Shown here piece by piece: positions 34,089 through 43,099 of a DNA stretch of 64,000 bases. The position numbers and the translations under genes were made by a program. The stretch is taken from positions 186,001-250,000 of the forward strand of contig JAFCGF010000002.1 of assembly GCA_017608295.1 (NCBI GenBank), written 5' to 3'. The DNA is from Candidatus Woesearchaeota archaeon. GTDB taxonomy: Archaea > Nanoarchaeota > Nanoarchaeia > Woesearchaeales > JAGVZT01. The notes under the pieces were generated by a model, which made no database searches, was not told where the DNA came from, and saw only the letters and a list, made by a program, of their open reading frames with translations. Positions within the stretch are counted from its first letter, which is position 1. Each line of letters starts with the position of its first letter.

Positions 34089-35336
34089 ATGACCACGCTT
34101 CGCATACTGCTGGTGTCGGAATGGTTTCCGCCTGAGGTTAAGGGCGGAGGGGAGAGGAGTGCAGAACTGATAGCTAGAAATCTCATCAGAGCGGGACATG
34201 AGGTACATGTGCTCACCACTGAAGTCGAGAAATCATATGAATTAAAGGGCGGTGTGCTTCACAGGACGCTCAACACAGGAAGCCATCTTTCAATTGGCGG
34301 GAATATCAAACGGATGCTCTCGTTCCCCCGACAAGTCCGGGCAGAAGTAGCAAGATTACACGCGAAGCACACCTTCCATATCATCCATTATCTTAACGCA
34401 GTATCTATCCTTGGATCATTTAAGGGAGCACGCCAAGCAGCCACAATAAATAGCTACGTCACGCTCTGCCCGAAAGGAAACCGCTTCTACAAGGAGAAAG
34501 AAGCCTGCGACGGGTGCAACGCGATGAAATTCGCCTGGTGCTTCATGAACTCAAGCTACATCGGCATCGCGAAGAATCCGTGGTGGTTCAGATACAACCC
34601 TCTACTCATGTTCCTCCCTTACTTCAACTATCGGCGCTTCCAGAAGGCGCTGAAGAACGTGACTCCAATCGCCGCAAGCACTGCGGTAGCAGAGCAGCTC
34701 CACAACCTTGGATTCGACAATGCAGTCACCATCCCGCATTTCCCTGCTAAGACAGAGGGGAAAGCACAAAGTAATGCACTAAAAAAAGAAACGGGGAAAC
34801 TGCAACTGCTTTATGTCGGCTCATTAGAGAAGCAAAAGGGGATAGACACTCTCCTTGAGGCATATGCGTCACTAGATGAAAAAGTGAGAAGCAAAACGAA
34901 TCTCACCATTGCCGGGGATGGCTCACTAAGGAAAGAGTTGGAGAAGAGGGAAGTAAAGGGAATTCAATTTCTCGGTAAAGTGCAGCATGACAAGGTCATC
35001 GAACTCATGCAAAAAAGCGATCTCATCATCATACCATCAGCATTGCCAGAACCCCTGTCAAGAGTCCTGCTGGAAGCAGTCTCACTGGGAAAGCCAGTGC
35101 TGGCCACTGCGATAGGAGGGAACACAGACATCGTACAGGAAGGAATCGGAGGTTTCCTCATCCCGCCGCAGAGCATGGAGGCGCTGAAAGTGAGATTAAG
35201 CGAGCTCATCCAAGGAAAGCGGGAAGAGCTGGAGACAGCAGGAAGGAAAGGGAAAGAGCGCTACGATAGGGAATTCTCAGCAAAAGAGGTACTAAAGAAA
35301 CTTCTCTCATTCTATGGTAATCAACCCTTGAGCTAA
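34089..35336 (+). CDS. Glycosyltransferase family 4
   Basis: A 415-residue GT-B enzyme that transfers a sugar from a nucleotide donor to a growing glycan at the cytoplasmic face. The N-terminus has a glycine-rich acceptor loop (WFPPEVKGGGERSAE). A Cys cluster (CPKG...CDGC...C) near residue 135 is typical of a GT4 subgroup. The donor site EPLSRVLLEA carries the E-x7-E motif near residue 320. The ATG at 34089 has a TATA box 27 bases upstream. It marks the left edge of the surface-glycan locus and its 3' end overlaps the convergent SGNH gene by 30 bases. Confidence 0.92.
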   Translation: MTTLRILLVSEWFPPEVKGGGERSAELIARNLIRAGHEVHVLTTEVEKSYELKGGVLHRTLNTGSHLSIGGNIKRMLSFPRQVRAEVARLHAKHTFHIIHYLNAVSILGSFKGARQAATINSYVTLCPKGNRFYKEKEACDGCNAMKFAWCFMNSSYIGIAKNPWWFRYNPLLMFLPYFNYRRFQKALKNVTPIAASTAVAEQLHNLGFDNAVTIPHFPAKTEGKAQSNALKKETGKLQLLYVGSLEKQKGIDTLLEAYASLDEKVRSKTNLTIAGDGSLRKELEKREVKGIQFLGKVQHDKVIELMQKSDLIIIPSALPEPLSRVLLEAVSLGKPVLATAIGGNTDIVQEGIGGFLIPPQSMEALKVRLSELIQGKREELETAGRKGKERYDREFSAKEVLKKLLSFYGNQPLS

Positions 35337-36002
35337 CATTTCCTCAATAAGATAATCAGATATCATCTTTACTCCCTGGGGAGACCAGTGTCCCTCAAGG
35401 AAGTACATCTCCTTATAATGCTCCTCCCCAATTTCCTGGAGGTCAATAAAAGTTATGTTCATCAAGCTCAGCTCATGAGAAAATCTCCTGCTCACGGCAG
35501 TAAAGTCAAAGGAGCCCTCATCGACATCATCATAATCGCTGATTAGCCGCTGCTGTAGCCTCGGGTCGATATTTACACGGGAAGGTACGTTCACGACAAT
35601 AAGCTTAAAATTATGCTCAACAGACAACTGCTTCATCCCGTCGAAAAGTATCAATACTATGTCCATCGCATCCTTCATCTGCTGGCCGGGCTCAGCAACA
35701 ATAGAATAGTGCACAGAGTCCGCCGCCATATCGTAGAATGTATCCGGGCGAGACGAGCGCATTCTCGATGCCAAGAGAGACATCTTATGGTAAACCAGCG
35801 AGTGGAAGTGTGAATGCCTGAGAAGAAATGATGTCAGGGGTTTTCTCTCGTGCAGTGCCTTTCCTGGCACTGGCTGGAAGCCATCCTGCCATTGTTGAGA
35901 TGTTGGATAATTCGCCAGTAAGAGGGAACCATCATCCATGAGGATGAACAAGGGCTTGGTGGCAAAGTTTTGCACAGGGTACACGCAGTTGGAAAAATCG
36001 TT
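35307..36002 (-). pseudogene. SGNH hydrolase-like protein, part after an in-frame TAG
   Basis: This frame continues directly from the upstream half after one TAG codon (36003-36005), so together they form one SGNH/GDSL-type protein of ~410 residues. It begins NDFSNC, which is the block III Asn-Asp of the family, and near the end has EGHWSPQG, the block V position of the catalytic His (with Glu where Asp is usual). If not read through, translation could restart only at GTG 35984 or later and would lack the catalytic Ser. Related proteins beside carbamoyltransferase genes probably act on extracytoplasmic glycans. Either a nonsense mutation, a sequence error or a recoded codon is possible. Confidence 0.7.
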
Positions 36003-36539
36003 CTAGAAGAAAAACACCATCACAATATCGGGCTCGTATGTAAGCCCCTCACCTCCAAGAATGAGATACTCTTGGTCGGTGCCATAGCCTCCGGCGGCAA
36101 GGGGCAGCACCTCATAATTCTCCCCAAGCCCACTCTGGAACTGATATGCCAGCGTTTCAGTATCATCAAGCTCATAGCCATAGACATATGAATCGCCGAG
36201 CAGCATAATCCGCTTCCTTCCCATACTTTCAAGAGAGATATCATCCAGCAATCTCATCCCCTGCGAGTTATGGGTAATGGTAATTACTTGATTGGTCTCG
36301 GTCTGGTAAGCGCAGCTGGTGTAGTTCGGTTTAGGAACCCAACCAAAATAAGGGTGTGTGTTGACTGCTACATCTTTCACCCCCGTGTAATAGAGGTCAT
36401 AGCACTCATTATACAGTTTCTGAGGGAAGAAGGCTTTGAGGATAATTTCGGAAAAAAGGAACACGAGTAAAAGTGAGATACAGAATAGTATGATATCCTT
36501 TTTATGCTCTCTTAGCCAAGCCTTCGGGAAGCGCAGCAT
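36003..36539 (-). CDS. SGNH hydrolase-like protein, N-terminal part ending at TAG
   Basis: A 178-residue N-terminal half from the ATG at 36539. A short basic head is followed by a single hydrophobic segment (ILFCISLLLVFLFSEIIL), so the protein is membrane-anchored with the domain outside. Block I, LLGDSYVYGYE, carries the nucleophile Ser in GDS. The frame stops at TAG one codon before the conserved N-D of block III (reading VFFF, stop, NDFSN). The gene follows DUF5989 and the carbamoyltransferase, the usual neighbours of such hydrolases. TAG is an ordinary stop elsewhere here (L7Ae, S28e, GDH1), so general recoding is not indicated. Confidence 0.75.
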   Translation of the reverse strand: MLRFPKAWLREHKKDIILFCISLLLVFLFSEIILKAFFPQKLYNECYDLYYTGVKDVAVNTHPYFGWVPKPNYTSCAYQTETNQVITITHNSQGMRLLDDISLESMGRKRIMLLGDSYVYGYELDDTETLAYQFQSGLGENYEVLPLAAGGYGTDQEYLILGGEGLTYEPDIVMVFFF

Positions 36540-36546
36540 CTCACAC

Positions 36547-36705
36547 TCACACCAACGCATAGATGAAAGGTGACACTGCGCTGCCCTGGGCGAAGATGAT
36601 GAGAGCGCTCACAAGCACAATCATCACAATAATCGGCGAGAGCCACCATACCTTCCTGACCTTCAGGAAATCCCACAATTCTCCAATTAATGATTTATTT
36701 CCCAT
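36547..36705 (-). CDS. DUF5989/SxtK-like small membrane protein
   Basis: A 52-residue gene between the carbamoyltransferase and the hydrolase. The product has LWDFLKVRKVWWLSP, a single transmembrane helix (IIVMIVLVSALIIFAQG) and a terminal GSAVSPFIYALV. This pattern is that of DUF5989 proteins, including SxtK of saxitoxin clusters, which regularly accompany carbamoyltransferases. The exact role is unknown; probably an accessory of the carbamoyl-transfer step at the membrane. The start follows a GAGGTGG-type site. Confidence 0.85.
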   Translation of the reverse strand: MGNKSLIGELWDFLKVRKVWWLSPIIVMIVLVSALIIFAQGSAVSPFIYALV

Positions 36706-36717
36706 AATCTTCCACCT

Positions 36718-38478
36718 CTAATCATCAGCAAATTTTTCGCTGTCCCACATGTCCTGCGGGTTGTCCTCACGCTTCACAAGGAACCTGTCAATCACAAGAT
36801 AATCAATCCCTGTGCCCATCATGCACTTATACGCATCATAGGGCGTGCACACAATCGGTTCCCCGCGGATATTGAATGAAGTATTCACAAGAATAGGCAC
36901 ATTCGACAGCTTCCCGAACTCCTTAATCAAGTCGTAGTATAGCGGGTTCTGGTGCCTACGAATCGTCTGTAGCCTTCCAGAACCATCAACGTGAGTTACA
37001 GATGGGATCACCTTGTGCCACTTCTTATGGATGGGGTAGACCATGAGCATATAATCAGTTGGCTCCGGCACTGGCTTATCGCAGTCGAAGTATTTCAAAG
37101 CATCATCCGCGCACACCACAGGAGCAAACGGCCTGAACTTCTCCCTGTGCTTGACCTTCAGGTTAAGGATACTCTGCATGTTGTGGTTGGTCGGGTCAGC
37201 GAGAATCGACCTGTTGCCAAGAGCCCTAGGCCCCCATTCCATCCTACCGTGGAACCATCCAATGACATTATCTGTCTTGATGAGCTTAGCAGTTGTCTTC
37301 ACAAGCCCCCCATCATCTTTGAACTCGGAATACTTTATCTTGTTCTCATCAAGGAACTTCCTGACTTCCTCTGTCGTGAAGCCGGGGCCGAGGAAAGCAT
37401 TCGTGAGCGTGTAGTTGCGCTCATTGCCCAGGACAGCATGATACAGGTACGATACTACGCCGAGGCTTGTCCCGCCGTCCGAGGCGTTTGGCTGCACCCA
37501 GATGTTCTTGAAAGGCGTGTTACGTAGCACCTTTCCGTTGTACACACTGTTCAGGGCACACCCTCCTGAGAGCACGAGGTTGTCCGTTTTTGTGACCTTG
37601 TGCACATGGTGCAGTATCTTCGTGATTATCTCTTCAGTCACGAGCTGCAATGCAGCTGATATATCCTTATGCCTCTGAGTCAATTCATCAGATGGCTTCC
37701 TCACAGGGCCTCCAAGGAGCTTGCACAATTTCTTCGAGGGCATGCGGTCTGCATGGATATAGGTGAAATAGGACATGTCGAACCTGAAGCTACCATCCTT
37801 CTTGATGTCCATAATAGAACGAAGCTTCTTGTAATACTCGTTCGTCTCGCGGTTCATGTCACCATAGGGGGAGAGCCCCATGACTTTATACTCCGAGTTA
37901 TTGACAGTGAAGCCGAGGTAGGCAGTGATTGTTGAATAAAGAAGACCAACCGAATGCGGGAAGGTTATCTCCTTGAGCAGCTTCACATCATTCCCTTCAC
38001 CTATGCCGTATGTGGTGGTGGTCCATTCTCCTACACCATCCAGGGTCACGACTGCAGCCTTCTTGTACGGACTCACCAGAAACGTACTCGCAGCGTGGGC
38101 AAGGTGATGCTCCACGAACAGCACATCCTTCTTGTACTTCAGTTCCTTCTTGATTTTGTTGATGACTCTCAGCTTATCATTTATCCAAGACGGCATACTC
38201 GCCAAAAAAACTTTGTAGCTCTTCGGGAAGGTGTGCAGGTGCTGGAATAGCACGCGCTCGAACTTCAGGAAGGGCTTCTCATAGAATCCGACATAATCAA
38301 CATCATCTATGGTAATGTTCTGGCTCTTCAGGCAGTACTCAACCGCATCTGTTGGGAAGGAGGTATCATGCTTCTTACGAGAGAAGCGCTCCTGCTCTGC
38401 AGCAGCGACAATCTTCCCGTCCTTCAGCAGCGCGGCAGACGAATCGTGGTAATAACAGCTTATCCCTAATATATACAT
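36718..38478 (-). CDS. Carbamoyltransferase (NodU/CmcH/SxtI type)
   Basis: A 586-residue O-carbamoyltransferase that makes carbamoyl-AMP from carbamoyl phosphate and ATP and transfers it to a hydroxyl, here probably a sugar. The N-terminal Kae1-like domain begins YILGISCYYHDSSAALL, with EQERFSRKKHD and the metal motif HHLAHAASTF near residue 125. The C-terminal YrdC-like domain includes GRMEWGPRALGNRSIL and LVNTSFNIRGEPIV. It lies in an operon of small membrane proteins upstream and DUF5989 plus a hydrolase downstream, matching carbamoylation modules of antibiotic, saxitoxin and glycan loci. Confidence 0.95.
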   Translation of the reverse strand: MYILGISCYYHDSSAALLKDGKIVAAAEQERFSRKKHDTSFPTDAVEYCLKSQNITIDDVDYVGFYEKPFLKFERVLFQHLHTFPKSYKVFLASMPSWINDKLRVINKIKKELKYKKDVLFVEHHLAHAASTFLVSPYKKAAVVTLDGVGEWTTTTYGIGEGNDVKLLKEITFPHSVGLLYSTITAYLGFTVNNSEYKVMGLSPYGDMNRETNEYYKKLRSIMDIKKDGSFRFDMSYFTYIHADRMPSKKLCKLLGGPVRKPSDELTQRHKDISAALQLVTEEIITKILHHVHKVTKTDNLVLSGGCALNSVYNGKVLRNTPFKNIWVQPNASDGGTSLGVVSYLYHAVLGNERNYTLTNAFLGPGFTTEEVRKFLDENKIKYSEFKDDGGLVKTTAKLIKTDNVIGWFHGRMEWGPRALGNRSILADPTNHNMQSILNLKVKHREKFRPFAPVVCADDALKYFDCDKPVPEPTDYMLMVYPIHKKWHKVIPSVTHVDGSGRLQTIRRHQNPLYYDLIKEFGKLSNVPILVNTSFNIRGEPIVCTPYDAYKCMMGTGIDYLVIDRFLVKREDNPQDMWDSEKFADD

Positions 38479-38487
38479 CGTGACACC

Positions 38488-38730
38488 TCAGAATTGCCTG
38501 TAATGGTTCTCGAGCCCCTTTTCAGCATGCTCAAAATCAGTCCAGTAGGATTCGGTATCCTCTTCCGGACCGGATGTGATGAACGACTTGCCGAACACCC
38601 TCGCTGCGAGCGACGTTGGCCCTACTCCGACAAAATACACAACACTCAGGAGAACTGAGTTCACAATCGTGCTCACATTATGCCCAAAATCAGTGAATCC
38701 ATCCTTGAATCCTTTAATGAATGTCCTCAT
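38488..38730 (-). CDS. Small membrane protein upstream of carbamoyltransferase
   Basis: An 80-residue protein from the ATG at 38730 (GAGGTGGA upstream; overlap ATGA with the preceding stop). A single hydrophobic segment (IVNSVLLSVVYFVGVGP) is followed by a soluble tail with TESYWTDFEHAEKGLENHYRQF. I recall similar short proteins near carbamoyltransferases but cannot name a family. It is coupled to both neighbours and is probably part of the same membrane-associated carbamoylation complex. Confidence 0.7.
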   Translation of the reverse strand: MRTFIKGFKDGFTDFGHNVSTIVNSVLLSVVYFVGVGPTSLAARVFGKSFITSGPEEDTESYWTDFEHAEKGLENHYRQF

Positions 38731-38939
38731 CCTATCCACCTCTTGAGGGAATAGCCAATCCCTGCGATGAGCAGCACTATGGCCATGATGTGAAAGTATG
38801 TCCATGTCTCAGGCAGCTTGCCCACGTACGTCAGCACAAAGAAGAGGACTGTCGTAAAGACAAAATAGCTGGCAATATAGCCCACTGTGCTACCCAACCC
38901 CTCATATCTCCCTTTCTCAGATAAATGCTTGAATTCCAT
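38727..38939 (-). CDS. Small two-helix membrane protein, possibly SxtJ-like
   Basis: A 70-residue protein, first of the carbamoyltransferase operon. Two hydrophobic helices are separated by a short loop: VGYIASYFVFTTVLFFVLTYV and FHIMAIVLLIAGIGYSL. I chose the ATG at 38939 because GAGGTGG is then five bases away. A TATA word on the minus strand is near 38984-38991. Position suggests an SxtJ-like accessory role, but it is shorter than SxtJ. Confidence 0.65.
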   Translation of the reverse strand: MEFKHLSEKGRYEGLGSTVGYIASYFVFTTVLFFVLTYVGKLPETWTYFHIMAIVLLIAGIGYSLKRWIG

Positions 38940-39020
38940 GAACATCCACCTCTGATTCCCCTAACTCAAATGCAATATTCCTAGATGATATTTAAAGATT
39001 ATCCTTTATCGAGGGTAAAG

Positions 39021-40853
39021 CTACAGATATTCCTTATATGCCTTTCTCCACTTGTTCAGCATGATGAGATTCCACAAGCGATAGCCGTTGTCAATACCCC
39101 TGGCGTGCTGCTCCACGAGCTTCTCCACGTAGTCGAGGTTGAAGACTTTCGAGTGCTTGCGGAAGAACGTGCCTTTCTCGAATATCTCAGCATTGATGAG
39201 ATGCTTCAACTCCCCGCGCAGCCATTCATTTATCGGAACAGCAAAGCCCTGCTTCGGCTTTGTCAGGATGTCCTTGGGTAAAAACTTCACAGCCGCCTTC
39301 TTGAAGATTATCTTCGTCCTGCTGCCCTGCAGCTTCATCCGCGGAGGTATCGTGGCGCAGAACTGCATCAGCTTGTGATCCAGCAGTGGAGACCTTCCCT
39401 CCAAAGAATTTGCCATAGTCGCGACGTCGACTTTCACGAGCAGGTCATCAGGCAGGAAAGATTTGATATCAGTGTAGAGTAATTTGTTGAGAAGATGCCT
39501 CTGCTTGTTGAAGTGTGGCAGCAGGTAGTCCGCGTTGTTCACTTCACTCTGATATAGAGGCTTCTCTTCAAGATAGGTCTGCATGGACGTAAAACGCCCG
39601 TAGTCATCCTTTGCTAGTAGCTCGACAGCCCTCTCCTTGTGGCCTGAGACAAATGGTTTCACCATACACACTGCAAACCCCGGAAGCTTGACATGCCTGC
39701 TCTTCATGTGCTGGACATATCTCCTATAGCCTGCGAAGTTCTCATCCCCGCCGTCACCATTCAAAGCGACAGTCACATGCTCCCGCGTCACCTTTGAGAG
39801 ATAATATGTGGGAATCGAGGAAGCATCTGCATAGGGCTCGCCGTAGTGCCAAGCAAGAGTGTCAAGGACTTTCTCCGCCTCAGGGGTGACTTTCAGCTCA
39901 GTATGGGTGGAGGCTATGTGTTCAGCGACCAGGCTCGCGTCAGACAGCTCATCATATTTCTCCTCGGAAAAACCGACGGAAAAGGTCTTCAGGCGGTTCC
40001 CGGTAGCCTCATAGATGAGATTTGAGGCGAGGGCAGCGACCATGCTTGAGTCCAATCCCCCTGAGAGAAACACTCCCAACGGCACATCGCTCTCAAGACG
40101 AAGGCGAACAGACTCCTCGAGAAGCCTGAGCAGCTTCTGGATGTAGAAATGCTCGCTCGCCCTTCCAGGATCATACACGAGGTCCCAGTACTGCTCGTCA
40201 ATAACTCTGCCAGACTTCCTATCGACTAAGAGGTAGTGCCCTGCCTCAAGCTTCCTAATACCTTTGAAGGGCGTAAAAGGTGCAGGCACATAGCCAAAGC
40301 GGGTATAAAGCGAGATAGCGTCCCAGTCAAGCTCTTTAGGCATCTGGTCAAAGGGAAGTATGGATTTGAGCTCAGAAGCGAAGATGAAGAAATCCTTCTG
40401 ACAAGAAAAGTACAATGGCTTCTTTCCGGCGCGATCTTTTGCCAAAAAAAGCTGCTGTTTTTCAGAGTCCCATAAGGCAATGGCGAACATCCCGCGGAAC
40501 TTCTTGAGACAGTCGATACCAAACTCCTCGTAGGCATGCACAATCACCTCTGCATCTGTGTCTGTCTTGAACCTATGGCCTTTCCCCTCCAGCTCCTCCC
40601 GTAGTGCCCTGAAGTTGTAGATTTCGCCGTTGAACACAAGAGATATCGTCCCTCGCTCGTTTGTGATGGGATAGAGGCCCTTGCGCAAATCAATAATCTT
40701 GAGGCGGCGCATGCCAAGCATCAGATTCTTTCCCTGCCACACCACGCCCTCATCAGGACCGCGGTGCGACATAATGTCGAGCATACTGGAGAACTTCTTC
40801 TTGCCAAGAACGCGATTCTTGCCAAAATCCAACACCCCGAGTATGCCGCACAT
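39021..40853 (-). CDS. asnB: Asparagine synthase (glutamine-hydrolysing)
   Basis: A 610-residue class II amidotransferase. The nucleophile is Cys2 (MCGILGVL), followed by the NTN-hydrolase domain to ~residue 200. The synthetase domain has the PPi loop SGGLDSS near residue 265. In cells it makes asparagine, but AsnB-like proteins inside glycan loci often amidate sugar carboxylates instead. It sits between the carbamoyltransferase operon and glycosyltransferase/methyltransferase genes on the same strand, which favours the second role. Overall length is normal for the family. Confidence 0.93.
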   Translation of the reverse strand: MCGILGVLDFGKNRVLGKKKFSSMLDIMSHRGPDEGVVWQGKNLMLGMRRLKIIDLRKGLYPITNERGTISLVFNGEIYNFRALREELEGKGHRFKTDTDAEVIVHAYEEFGIDCLKKFRGMFAIALWDSEKQQLFLAKDRAGKKPLYFSCQKDFFIFASELKSILPFDQMPKELDWDAISLYTRFGYVPAPFTPFKGIRKLEAGHYLLVDRKSGRVIDEQYWDLVYDPGRASEHFYIQKLLRLLEESVRLRLESDVPLGVFLSGGLDSSMVAALASNLIYEATGNRLKTFSVGFSEEKYDELSDASLVAEHIASTHTELKVTPEAEKVLDTLAWHYGEPYADASSIPTYYLSKVTREHVTVALNGDGGDENFAGYRRYVQHMKSRHVKLPGFAVCMVKPFVSGHKERAVELLAKDDYGRFTSMQTYLEEKPLYQSEVNNADYLLPHFNKQRHLLNKLLYTDIKSFLPDDLLVKVDVATMANSLEGRSPLLDHKLMQFCATIPPRMKLQGSRTKIIFKKAAVKFLPKDILTKPKQGFAVPINEWLRGELKHLINAEIFEKGTFFRKHSKVFNLDYVEKLVEQHARGIDNGYRLWNLIMLNKWRKAYKEYL

Positions 40854-40873
40854 GATAGTTCACCAGGTATGGC

Positions 40874-41686
40874 TCATTTAAAACTTTTCCTCAGCTTGAG
40901 CAGCTTCGCTTTCATGCCGATGGGAATGAAAAAGCTAATCAGCGGCTTCACAAGATACACAAACTGCCAGGCTGGGAATCCATAGCGATAGATGCCGCGA
41001 GCCCTCACCCGAAGCGTATTCAATTCCTGCAGCTTCTGCTTTCTTCCATAATAATTCTCGAAGTAGAACCTGTATCTCATGAGGTATTCAGGGATGTTCG
41101 CCACGCCATGATTGTCCATCACCTTCAGGAAGAAGTCATACTCCTGAGAGAACTTGAATTCTGTGCGGTAGAACCCCACTTCACCCACTAGGCTTCTCCG
41201 GTACATGACTGATGGAGAGACAAACTGAGTTTTCTTGAGGATATATTTCTTGATTCTCTGATGTTCTGTTTCAAGGATGCGTTTCCCGACCACTTTCCCC
41301 TTCTCATCAATAATCGTGGCCCATGTGCCGACAAGTGCGATTTCGGGATTCTCATCAAGGAATGCGACCTGCTTCTCGAAACGCTTTTGCTCGGAGATGT
41401 CGTCATGGTCCATGCGGGCAACATACTCTCCCTTCGCCGCCCTAAGAGCCTTGTTGAGTGAGGGGTACATCCCGAGGTTCCTGAGATTGGGAATAATCCG
41501 CACCCTCTTATCTTTTTTCGCAAACGTCTTCAGAATATTGACAGTATTATCAGTCGAGGCATCATCCACAATGATGAACTCAAAGTCCTTGAAACTCTGC
41601 CTAAGGACGCTTTGGACACATTCCTCAAGATAATTCTCTCCGTTGTAGACAGGCATCACAACAGAGACTTTAGGTCTTCTTGCCAT
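40874..41686 (-). CDS. Glycosyltransferase family 2
   Basis: A 270-residue GT-A enzyme that adds a sugar at the cytoplasmic side. Recognised by VSVVMPVYNGENYLEECVQSVL at the N-terminus (nucleotide site), VDDASTD and the metal-binding ARMDHDD near residue 95. The C-terminus ends with a basic amphipathic stretch likely to contact the membrane. It overlaps the upstream methyltransferase by 17 bases and is 20 bases before AsnB. Confidence 0.93.
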   Translation of the reverse strand: MARRPKVSVVMPVYNGENYLEECVQSVLRQSFKDFEFIIVDDASTDNTVNILKTFAKKDKRVRIIPNLRNLGMYPSLNKALRAAKGEYVARMDHDDISEQKRFEKQVAFLDENPEIALVGTWATIIDEKGKVVGKRILETEHQRIKKYILKKTQFVSPSVMYRRSLVGEVGFYRTEFKFSQEYDFFLKVMDNHGVANIPEYLMRYRFYFENYYGRKQKLQELNTLRVRARGIYRYGFPAWQFVYLVKPLISFFIPIGMKAKLLKLRKSFK

Positions 41687-42368
41687 CTCGTTTCTTTTCG
41701 CGAAGCTCCATGATAAACTGGCTCCCCTCCCAGGGGGAGTCGAAGGTGCTCTTACTCTTCACAGTAAAGCTCTGTTTCTTGAACATCCCGATAAGGTCAT
41801 TAACGTCATTCCAGTCAAACGACTCGTAGTACTGCGCATCCTTAGTCTCCATCACCTCAAGGACTAGCATCCCTTTTGGTTTCAACACACGGCGTATCTC
41901 GGTGATGAACTTCTCAGGGTTGAACACGTGATCTATGGAATTGGTATAGATAATGTCAACGGAATCGCTCGGAAACTGAAGGTCGTGGAAATCTCCCCTG
42001 AGCACGTATTTATTGTCCTTCCCAGGATTCAGATCGATACCGACTGCAAAACAGCCCTTATCAAGGAAGGACTGCACCTCCGCGCCTGTTCTTGCCCCCA
42101 AACAAAGCACTGTCCTGCCCGGCTTCACATCAAGCCTGTCCCTCAGGACATTACGGAACTGCACTTCATAGTTCTTGAGCCACCTGCTTCCCCCTATTTT
42201 TCCCAGTTTTGACCTCTGGTGCGATATATACTCATCGTAGGACCTGTAATTCTTTCTCTTGAAGCCATCACCAAGTTTCTGCCACCTGAAATTCCTCTCA
42301 GTGATGAAATCAATAATTCTTAACGGGTTCTTGATGCAGTGAACCACTCTTTCTGATAGACGTACCAT
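41670..42368 (-). CDS. SAM-dependent methyltransferase
   Basis: A 232-residue class I methyltransferase. The SAM site is RTVLCLGARTGAEVQSFL near residue 90, followed by VGIDLNPG, the motif II region VDIIYTNSIDHV and a helix FITEIRRVLKPKG. The N-terminal ~75 residues are helical and basic. The substrate is unknown; in this locus a glycan or a sugar intermediate is likely. The stop overlaps the GT2 start. Confidence 0.88.
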   Translation of the reverse strand: MVRLSERVVHCIKNPLRIIDFITERNFRWQKLGDGFKRKNYRSYDEYISHQRSKLGKIGGSRWLKNYEVQFRNVLRDRLDVKPGRTVLCLGARTGAEVQSFLDKGCFAVGIDLNPGKDNKYVLRGDFHDLQFPSDSVDIIYTNSIDHVFNPEKFITEIRRVLKPKGMLVLEVMETKDAQYYESFDWNDVNDLIGMFKKQSFTVKSKSTFDSPWEGSQFIMELREKKRDGKKT

Positions 42369-42431
42369 CTGGTGCCCCCTTATCCGGAATTCTTCCTATG
42401 GAACGGTCGGATTATTTAAAAATTCTCTGCT

Positions 42432-43052
42432 TCATTTCCTGGCGACGAAATAACAGCCCTTGTTCACGATATCCCGTACCACGGGAAGCCTGCTGGTCAG
42501 CTCAGTCAGCCTTCTGCCCAACACCCCGTTGTAAATCCTTCTGATATCCTTAAACCCGACGCGACGCATCAGGAGGTCAATTCCTTCTGGGCTGAAATAG
42601 TAAAGGTGCGGAACGCTCGGCCCTGTTTTTGAGGCCTGCGGAGTGGAAAGGATAAGATATCCTCCTGGCTGAAGCAGGCGGTAGCATTCAACAAGATGAA
42701 GATAAGGGCTTAGCAGGTGCTCGATGACATCGCAGCTCAGCACTGTATCAAAACGCTCCTTGCCTTTGATGTAAGGATACACATCAAGGTCAACTGCACG
42801 GAATTTGTAGCTCTTCTCCTCAAGAATCCGCTTATGGTAATCACTGCAGTCGAGGCAGAGGACATCACCCACCGAGGGGTTGTCGCGGACAAGCGCATCG
42901 GTCATATGACCCTGGCCCGCACCTATGTCAAGCACCTTTCCCCTGACATACGGCTTCATGAGGCCGCTGCAGTGGAACACTCCCCGCTCTGTATTGAGCT
43001 CACTCTCTCCTGCGTAGTGCTCCTTGTTTGGGTTGGCATAACAGTTTTTCAT
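42432..43052 (-). CDS. SAM-dependent methyltransferase
   Basis: A 206-residue class I methyltransferase of the Methyltransf_11/23 type. Motif I is VLDIGAGQGHMTDAL near residue 40, then LCLDCSDYHK and VLSCDVIEHLLSPY. A Pro/Tyr-rich C-terminal region (VPHLYYFSPEG) is common in lipid-linked glycan methyltransferases. It precedes the other methyltransferase on the same strand, 63 bases away, and follows the flippase. Confidence 0.88.
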   Translation of the reverse strand: MKNCYANPNKEHYAGESELNTERGVFHCSGLMKPYVRGKVLDIGAGQGHMTDALVRDNPSVGDVLCLDCSDYHKRILEEKSYKFRAVDLDVYPYIKGKERFDTVLSCDVIEHLLSPYLHLVECYRLLQPGGYLILSTPQASKTGPSVPHLYYFSPEGIDLLMRRVGFKDIRRIYNGVLGRRLTELTSRLPVVRDIVNKGCYFVARK

Positions 43053-43099
43053 GGTCTTCTCTCTGAGCCGAGAGGGCTCTCACTATTAAAAAGATTCTG

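Noticed and set aside
36003..36005. Genome-wide TAG recoding
   Set aside because: TAG ends L7Ae, S28e and GDH1 at correct positions, so it is an ordinary stop here; only the one gene is affected.
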